This document shows, piece after piece, positions 59,344 through 64,000 of a stretch of 64,000 nt of DNA; position 1 is the first letter of the stretch; every line of letters begins with the position of its first letter. The position numbers and the translations under genes are program-made. The stretch is from NCBI GenBank assembly GCA_006176705.1, contig QRFJ01005834.1, positions 1 through 64,000 of the forward strand, read 5' to 3'. This DNA is from Cocos nucifera (taxonomy: Eukaryota; Streptophyta; Magnoliopsida; Arecales; Arecaceae). Under the pieces are notes generated by a model. It worked only from the letters and a program-made list of their open reading frames with translations, was not told the origin of the DNA and ran no database searches.

Positions 59344-59476
59344 ATGGCGGACACCCAGACTCACCAACTTGCTGCATTAATGCAGCAAATGAAAGTATTG
59401 ATAGAGATGGTACACAATCTCCAACAACAACAACAACCAGTGGTAGAAGAATCTTTGGCACATGTAGTACCATCTA
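59344..59476 (+). pseudogene. gag: gag N-terminus of K, cut by F
   Basis: ATG 59344 in a good context (ACCATGGCG) opens MADTQTHQLAALMQQMKVLI, then a glutamine run. This is the common start of Tat-type gypsy Gag. The reading is ended by insertion of F at 59477. An upstream ATG at 59311 is possible but less likely. Confidence 0.65.
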
Positions 59477-60242
59477 TGTTGGGAAATGTGTCCTAAAGTC
59501 AATCATCTAAGTGGTAGATAATTGAAATTAGTATATGAATTATCTAGTAATAATAGTTATTTGGCTGGCTCATCATAGAAGTTCTATCTTCCTTAAATGA
59601 ACTCCTAAATTATGATGAAGTTCTTAGAACTACAATCAATTAATAAAATATGAGCTCAGAAGTGGCACTCCCAAGTCTTGAAAACATGAGAAGACAGATC
59701 ATTAAAAGATGGAAGCAAGCTGAAAGAAGAATCTACCTCAATAGTAAAGTTTAGAAATTGGGTCAGCTCACCCTGAGACTGAGCCAGCTCAGTTGAGAAC
59801 TAGGCCGACTCAGTACAGGACTGGATCGGCTAGGTCTCAAAGAAAAATTCAGATAGAAAGTAGTATTTTTGGACTATTGGTAGGGTATACAATTAGGTCG
59901 GCTCAGTCCCAGACTGAGCCGACCTAGTCGACTGGGCCGGCTCAATTTTTATGGGTAATTATTTTGTGTACGTGGATTGTTTGAATTTGAAAAGTTTTTC
60001 TATGAGCTTGGGTTTAACCCTTTGTAAAGTATATATATTAAAAATAGGTCAAGATTGTAAATGATGCTGAAATATACTGAATAAAAGCTCTTTTCTTCCA
60101 AAAATCTCTTTCCCTCTTCTTCTCTATTTCTTGAATTATTTGATCATACTTTTGCATTAATCTTTGAGAAGTACTTCCTTATTGCTTGGCTAATCACCGA
60201 TGACCACATCGATCCACGTCGGAAGAGCATGCATTCTCGACA
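59477..60242 (+). repeat. 5' LTR of F
   Basis: It runs TGTTGGGAAATGTG ... CTCGACA. The first 165 bp or so resemble the LTRs of D and E. A GC-richer insert at 59765-59950 has several TCGGCTCAGT-like repeats, including a perfect 15-bp inverted repeat at 59894-59926. A TATA-like run (ATATATATTA) is at 60031-60040. Confidence 0.93.
59894..59926. repeat. Perfect inverted repeat in the F LTR
   Basis: TAGGTCGGCTCAGTC and GACTGAGCCGACCTA are separated by CCA. Further partial copies (ACTGAGCCAGCTCAG, GGCCGACTCAGT, GGGCCGGCTCA) lie within about 160 bp. It could fold into a stable hairpin in DNA or in the U3 part of the transcript. Confidence 0.85.
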
Positions 60243-60244
60243 TT

Positions 60245-60256
60245 TGGTATCAGAGC
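60245..60256 (+). other. Primer binding site of F
   Basis: TGGTATCAGAGC lies two bases after the LTR end. Confidence 0.92.
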
Positions 60257-60499
60257 GGTGTTGCATGGAAGGAAGGAAGACACCTTGGATTTACTACATC
60301 CAGTTGCACCAAATTTTATCCTAAAACTTCTAGTTTGCTTTGTGGTTGTCTCTAGATTGAGGTGGAGATTGTTTACACGAAGAAATGGTGATACAAAAGT
60401 TTGAAAAGAGGATCTAAGGCTAGTTAGATCTTCTTTGAATGGTAGTTTTATTGGTGTCTGAGATCATGAAGGGTGTTAGGGATTTGTTATTGACTTATT

Positions 60500-61240
60500 T
60501 GAAGTCATGGAATCAAGTGGTTCAAGGTGGATTTTGAGAAGTTCGATGGCAAGAGGAACTTTACTCTATGATAGCAAATAGTAAAGGACTTGTTGGTTCA
60601 GCTGAGGATCTACAAGGTCTTGATAAAAGAAAGGCCAGAAAAGATCAATGCTAGGGATTTGAAAGAGTTGGAGAAAATTACTTTTAGCACAATTCGGATA
60701 TGCTTGGTCGATCAGATTTTGCTCGAGATTAGCATAGAAACTATGACAAAGGGGCTCTGGGAGAGACTGAAGAACTCATACATAGGGAAGAACATGATGA
60801 ATAAGCTGTAGTTGAAGAAACAACTGTATGGTCTGAGGATGCCCGAAGATGGAGATCTTCTTGTACATACAGGTGTATTCTGAGGTGATGAGTTTAGATG
60901 TGAAGATCGACGAGGAGGATCCAGCATTGCTACTATTATGTTCTCTCTCAGGTTCATATGATGGTCTCATAACAACTTTAGTTTATGGAAAGAAAATCCT
61001 AAACTATGAAGAGGTTGTTGGTATGCTCAGATCAAATGAGCAAAGGGAAAAGATCTACAAGGAAGACCCTAAGTCTGAGATCTTGGTTGTAAATGAAAGA
61101 TAGGAAAGATCAAAGAAGAAGATAAGAGAAAAATCCAAGGATAGGTCAAAGTCTCGCGATCAGAGGAAGATGACATTGAAATGTTATAAATGTCATCAGC
61201 CTAGACACCTGAGGAGAGATTGTCTCCTTTTGAAATCTGA
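60500..61240 (+). pseudogene. gag: gag of F
   Basis: Pieces in order are KFDGKRNFTL near 60540 (then stops), LVQLRIYKVLIKERPEK and TKGLWERLKNSYIGKNMMNK (60590-60811). A piece with DEEDPALLLLCSLSGSYD and LIEERRK-like sequence follows at 60849-61103. A complete zinc knuckle CYKCHQPRHLRRDC (CX2CX4HX4C) lies at about 61182-61223. The pattern is that of Tnt1/Tork Gag. Stops at 60571, 60809 and 61103 inactivate it. Confidence 0.88.
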
Positions 61241-61754
61241 AAAAGAAAAGGCTAGTAAGGGAGATGATACAGCTTCTATTAGCAGTGGAGAAGACCTACT
61301 AGTTGTATCAGATGGATCCACAGAGTATGATACTATGTGGATATTGAATTTAGCATGTTTGCATCAATATACTTCTCATCGGGAATGGTTTGCTACCTAC
61401 TAAAAGGCCGATGGTGGACGTGTCTGTCTTGGAGATGATCACCCATACAAAGTAGCTGAAATTGGCTCTATCAGGATGAGGATGTATGATAGGATCATTA
61501 GTACATTATCAAATATCAGGCATGTACTAGAGTTGAAAAAGAATTTAATTTCTTTGGGCTACTTGGAGGAGCAGGATTATACTTTTAGTAGCCAGGCTGG
61601 GAGTGGATGTCTGAAAATTTTCAAGAGTGCTTTGATGGTGATGAGAGATAGAAGACTGAGCAACAATCTTTACAGAATGAAAGGCTCAGTGGTAAATGAT
61701 AGTGCAGAGGTGTTAGTAGCGGCACAAGAGGAACAAATTTTATATCAGCTATGA
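61241..61754 (+). pseudogene. pol: protease region of F
   Basis: The expected active site WxLDSGxSxH reads MWILNLACLHQYTSHREWF, so the catalytic Asp-Ser-Gly is lost. A stop is at 61401. The downstream part (LSNIRHVLELKKNLISLGYL, ANNLYRMKGS-like) is the usual protease to GAG-pre-integrase region. Confidence 0.82.
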
Positions 61755-62571
61755 CACTATTGGATGGATCATATGAGTGACCATGGGCTCACTAAACTAA
61801 GCAGAAGAGGTATGATCCCAGCCCTAAAGAAGGAGGGCATAGATCTTTGTGAGCCATGCATCCTTGGTAAACAGCATAGGGTGAAGTTTGCCAAAAGTAC
61901 CAAGCGCAGTGAGGGAGTGCTTGATTTAGTGCACTCGAATGTGTGAGGACCAGCTCCTGTATCAGCTAGAGGTGGGGCTAAATACTTTGTCACTTTCATT
62001 AATGATTTCTTAAGAAAGGTGTGGGTTTATCTGATCAGAGAAAAATCAGAGGTGTTTACCCGGTTTAAAGCCTGGAGAGCTAAAGTAGAGAAGGAGTTAG
62101 AAACATAGGTGAAGTGTCTGAGGTCGAATAATGGAGGAGAGTATACTAGCTTGGAGTTCAGGAGGTATTGTGAGGAAAATGGTATCAAACATCATTACAT
62201 AGTGAAGATGACTCCCCAGCAGAATGGTGTGCGGAGAGGATGAACCAGACATTAATCGAGAATGCACGGAGTTTGAGGCTGCAGACATCACTCCCAAAGT
62301 TTTTTAAGAATATTGCTCTAATTTTTTTCTATTTTCTTGTGAATAGGTCCTCTCATTATAAGCTGAATGGAGGCATTCTAGAGGAGATCTGGAGTGGAAT
62401 GATGGTGGAGCTTGACCATCTGAAAATCTTCGATTGCACAGCCTATGCACATGTGGAGGCAATCGAGAGGAGCAAATTGGACCCAAAATCTCAAAATTTG
62501 ACATTCATAGGGTATCCACAAGGAGTCAAGGGGTACCTGTGTGGGACTCTTAGAAATAGAAGTCAGTGATC
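61755..62571 (+). pseudogene. pol: integrase of F
   Basis: The zinc finger is partly legible (WMDHMSDHGLTKLSRRG ... CEPCILGKQHRVKF). Then LDLVHSNV ends at a stop (61944). The core has YFVTFINDF near 61985, LRSNNGGEYTS near 62120 and a broken PQQNGV near 62215 with one base lost. The 62240-62569 frame gives MNQTLIENARSLRLQTSLPK and a C-terminal WSG..HLKIFDC region. Confidence 0.87.
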
Positions 62572-64000
62572 AGTAGGGATGTTATCTTTGATGAGAAGAG
62601 CATCTTAAGGAGGTCTGAAATAAATGGAACTATGGAAATAGAGGTGAACAACGATGGCCAGTTAGAGAATGATGGCATGCAGGTTACATCTACTTACAGG
62701 AGTGTTCCTATTGAGGTAGAGCTAGGCAGAAAAGTATTGTCTCATATTGAAAATCAGCATGGAGGATCGGTAGTTCAGATAGATGTGCAGGAGCAACCAC
62801 AGACATTTGGCAGAGATGTGCCTGTGGGAGATGCTTTGCACAAGCCCCAGCGTATTATTAGGAGATCGGTCAGATATGGCATTGATGAGGTTATTTTCTA
62901 TGCACTCATCACTGCTAATGGAGATCCAGAGAATTATGTAGAGGCCATGGGGAGTGAGGATCATGATTCATGGATACAGGCTATGATGGAGGAGATGGAA
63001 TCACTCGAGAAGAATCAGACATGGCAATTGGTGGATCTTCCAGGGGGTGCTCGACCTATTGGCTCAAAGTGGGTGTTCACAAAGAAAGAATTACCTTCAG
63101 AATAAGGTGGAGTTAGATTCAAAGCAAGGTTGATAGCAAAGGGATACTCACAAAGGGAAGGGATTTACTACATAAAAATTTTCTCTCTTATGGTGTGTTA
63201 TACATCTATTCGAGTTTTGCTGTCACTAGTGGTACAGCATAATATGGAATTGGAATAGATGAACATGAAGACAGCTTTCCTTCATGGGACTTTGGAGGAA
63301 AGAATCTACATGAAGCTGCCCGATGGTTTCATGGAGATGAGATAGGAAGAAAAGATGTGTTTACTCAAAAAGTCTTTGTATGGCTTGAAACAAGCCCCTC
63401 GTTAGTGGTATCGAAGGTTTGATAGCTTTATCTTGAGCCTGAATTTCAGTAGATGTGAACATGATTGTTGTGTCTACGTCAAGGATATAGATGAGGAGGA
63501 TGCCTTGTACCTGTTATTGTATGTAGGTGATATGCTCATAGCTAGTAGAAGTATGGATGCTATGAAAAGATTGAAAAGGACATTATCATCTGAGTTTGAC
63601 ATGAAGGATTTGGATCCAGTTGAGAAAATCCTTGGAATGTAGACTTACAGAGATAGGTGCAAAGGAGTGCTCCATTTATCATAAGAAAAGTATGTCCAAA
63701 AGGTTCTGGAGAGGTTTGGGATGGAGAAGGTCAAACCTACAAAGATGCAATTATCGAGCCATTTATCTCTCTCCAAGTTATAGAGCCCCCAATCAGAAGA
63801 GGAGAGAGAGTACATGGAATGAGTCTCTTATGCAAATGCTGTAGGAAGTGTGATGTACACTATGGTGTGCTATAGATTAAATATAGAACATGCAGTGAGC
63901 ACAATTAGTGGATACATGGCTAACACTGGGAAGGAACACTAGAAAGCATTGAAATGGATATTAAGATATCTGCATGGAACAAGGGATTATGGTTTGGTGT
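62572..64000 (+). pseudogene. pol: reverse transcriptase of F (runs off window)
   Basis: The linker frame 62566-63105 leads to WQLVDLPGGARPIGSKWVF, then a stop at 63103. Continuing in pieces are RLIAKGYSQREG, a degraded MKTAFLHG and KSLYGLKQAPR. The catalytic box reads LYVGDMLIA, with the first Asp of YVDD changed to Gly. The connection region (MYTMVCY-like) and the start of RNase H reach the right edge. Confidence 0.88.

Larger units (their letters stand above)
59477..64000 (+). mobile_element. Tnt1/Tork-like copia element F (3' end beyond window)
   Basis: It has a short LTR (766 bp), primer site TGGTATCAGAGC, then gag, protease, integrase and reverse transcriptase in copia order. The Gag (LWERLKNSY, CCHC knuckle) and integrase/reverse transcriptase motifs are of the Tnt1/Tork type and unlike D or E1. 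Several stops and lost catalytic residues show it is dead. It interrupts the K gag. Confidence 0.92.

Overview
This window looks like heterochromatic or intergenic DNA of a flowering plant, made almost entirely of nested LTR retrotransposons. Several long-LTR Ty1/copia families and Tat/Ogre-like Ty3/gypsy remnants are recognisable. The repeat load and the LTR lengths of 2.3-2.8 kb would suit a palm-like monocot, but the sequence cannot settle the species. I found no convincing host gene, tRNA, rRNA or CRISPR array. The only non-retroelement-looking reading frame is a decayed intron-bearing 'putative gypsy type transposon' gene.

Layout from left to right. Copia element E1 occupies 1-9652; its 5' LTR starts before the window. 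A minus-strand gag-like pseudogene lies at 9653-10147 and resumes at 20542-21700, split by the older copia element E2 (10148-20541). A gypsy LTR lies at about 22234-22779 and resumes at 43670-44260. It is interrupted by copia element D (22780-43669, target duplication TTTAT). D in turn carries copia element E3 (30426-40807) inside its RNase H region. From 44261 to about 54230 lie the leader and 5' LTR of a minus-strand copia relic G. G's LTR is broken by a gag-remnant gypsy derivative J (46427-52226, target duplication AATCC) and by a solo LTR H (52516-54129, target duplication GGTAT). Minus-strand copia element E (54231-58583) follows, then the 5' part of a gypsy element K (58584-59476). K is cut by a Tnt1/Tork-like copia element F, which runs off the right edge.

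Each copia element uses the usual order: LTR, initiator-Met tRNA primer site (TGGTATCAGAGC), untranslated leader, gag, protease, integrase, reverse transcriptase, RNase H, polypurine tract, LTR. All are inactivated by frameshifts or stops. E1 is the freshest: its two LTRs differ at only about two dozen sites by eye.

The most interesting feature is a compact RNA fold in the very long leaders (about 1.8 kb) of E1, E2, E3 and the distinct family D. A decayed minus-strand version lies in G. It has an outer stem, an inner stem and two small hairpins. The stems are preserved by compensatory changes between families, while the short loop and linker motifs are kept in sequence. This is what a selected cis-acting RNA looks like; packaging, dimerisation or translation are possible roles. 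Other points of note are a likely leader intron ending just before gag, an in-frame stop between integrase and reverse transcriptase shared by three copies, an array of about 45 hairpin-forming minisatellite units in J, and an LTR in F whose first part matches D and E although its interior is a different lineage.
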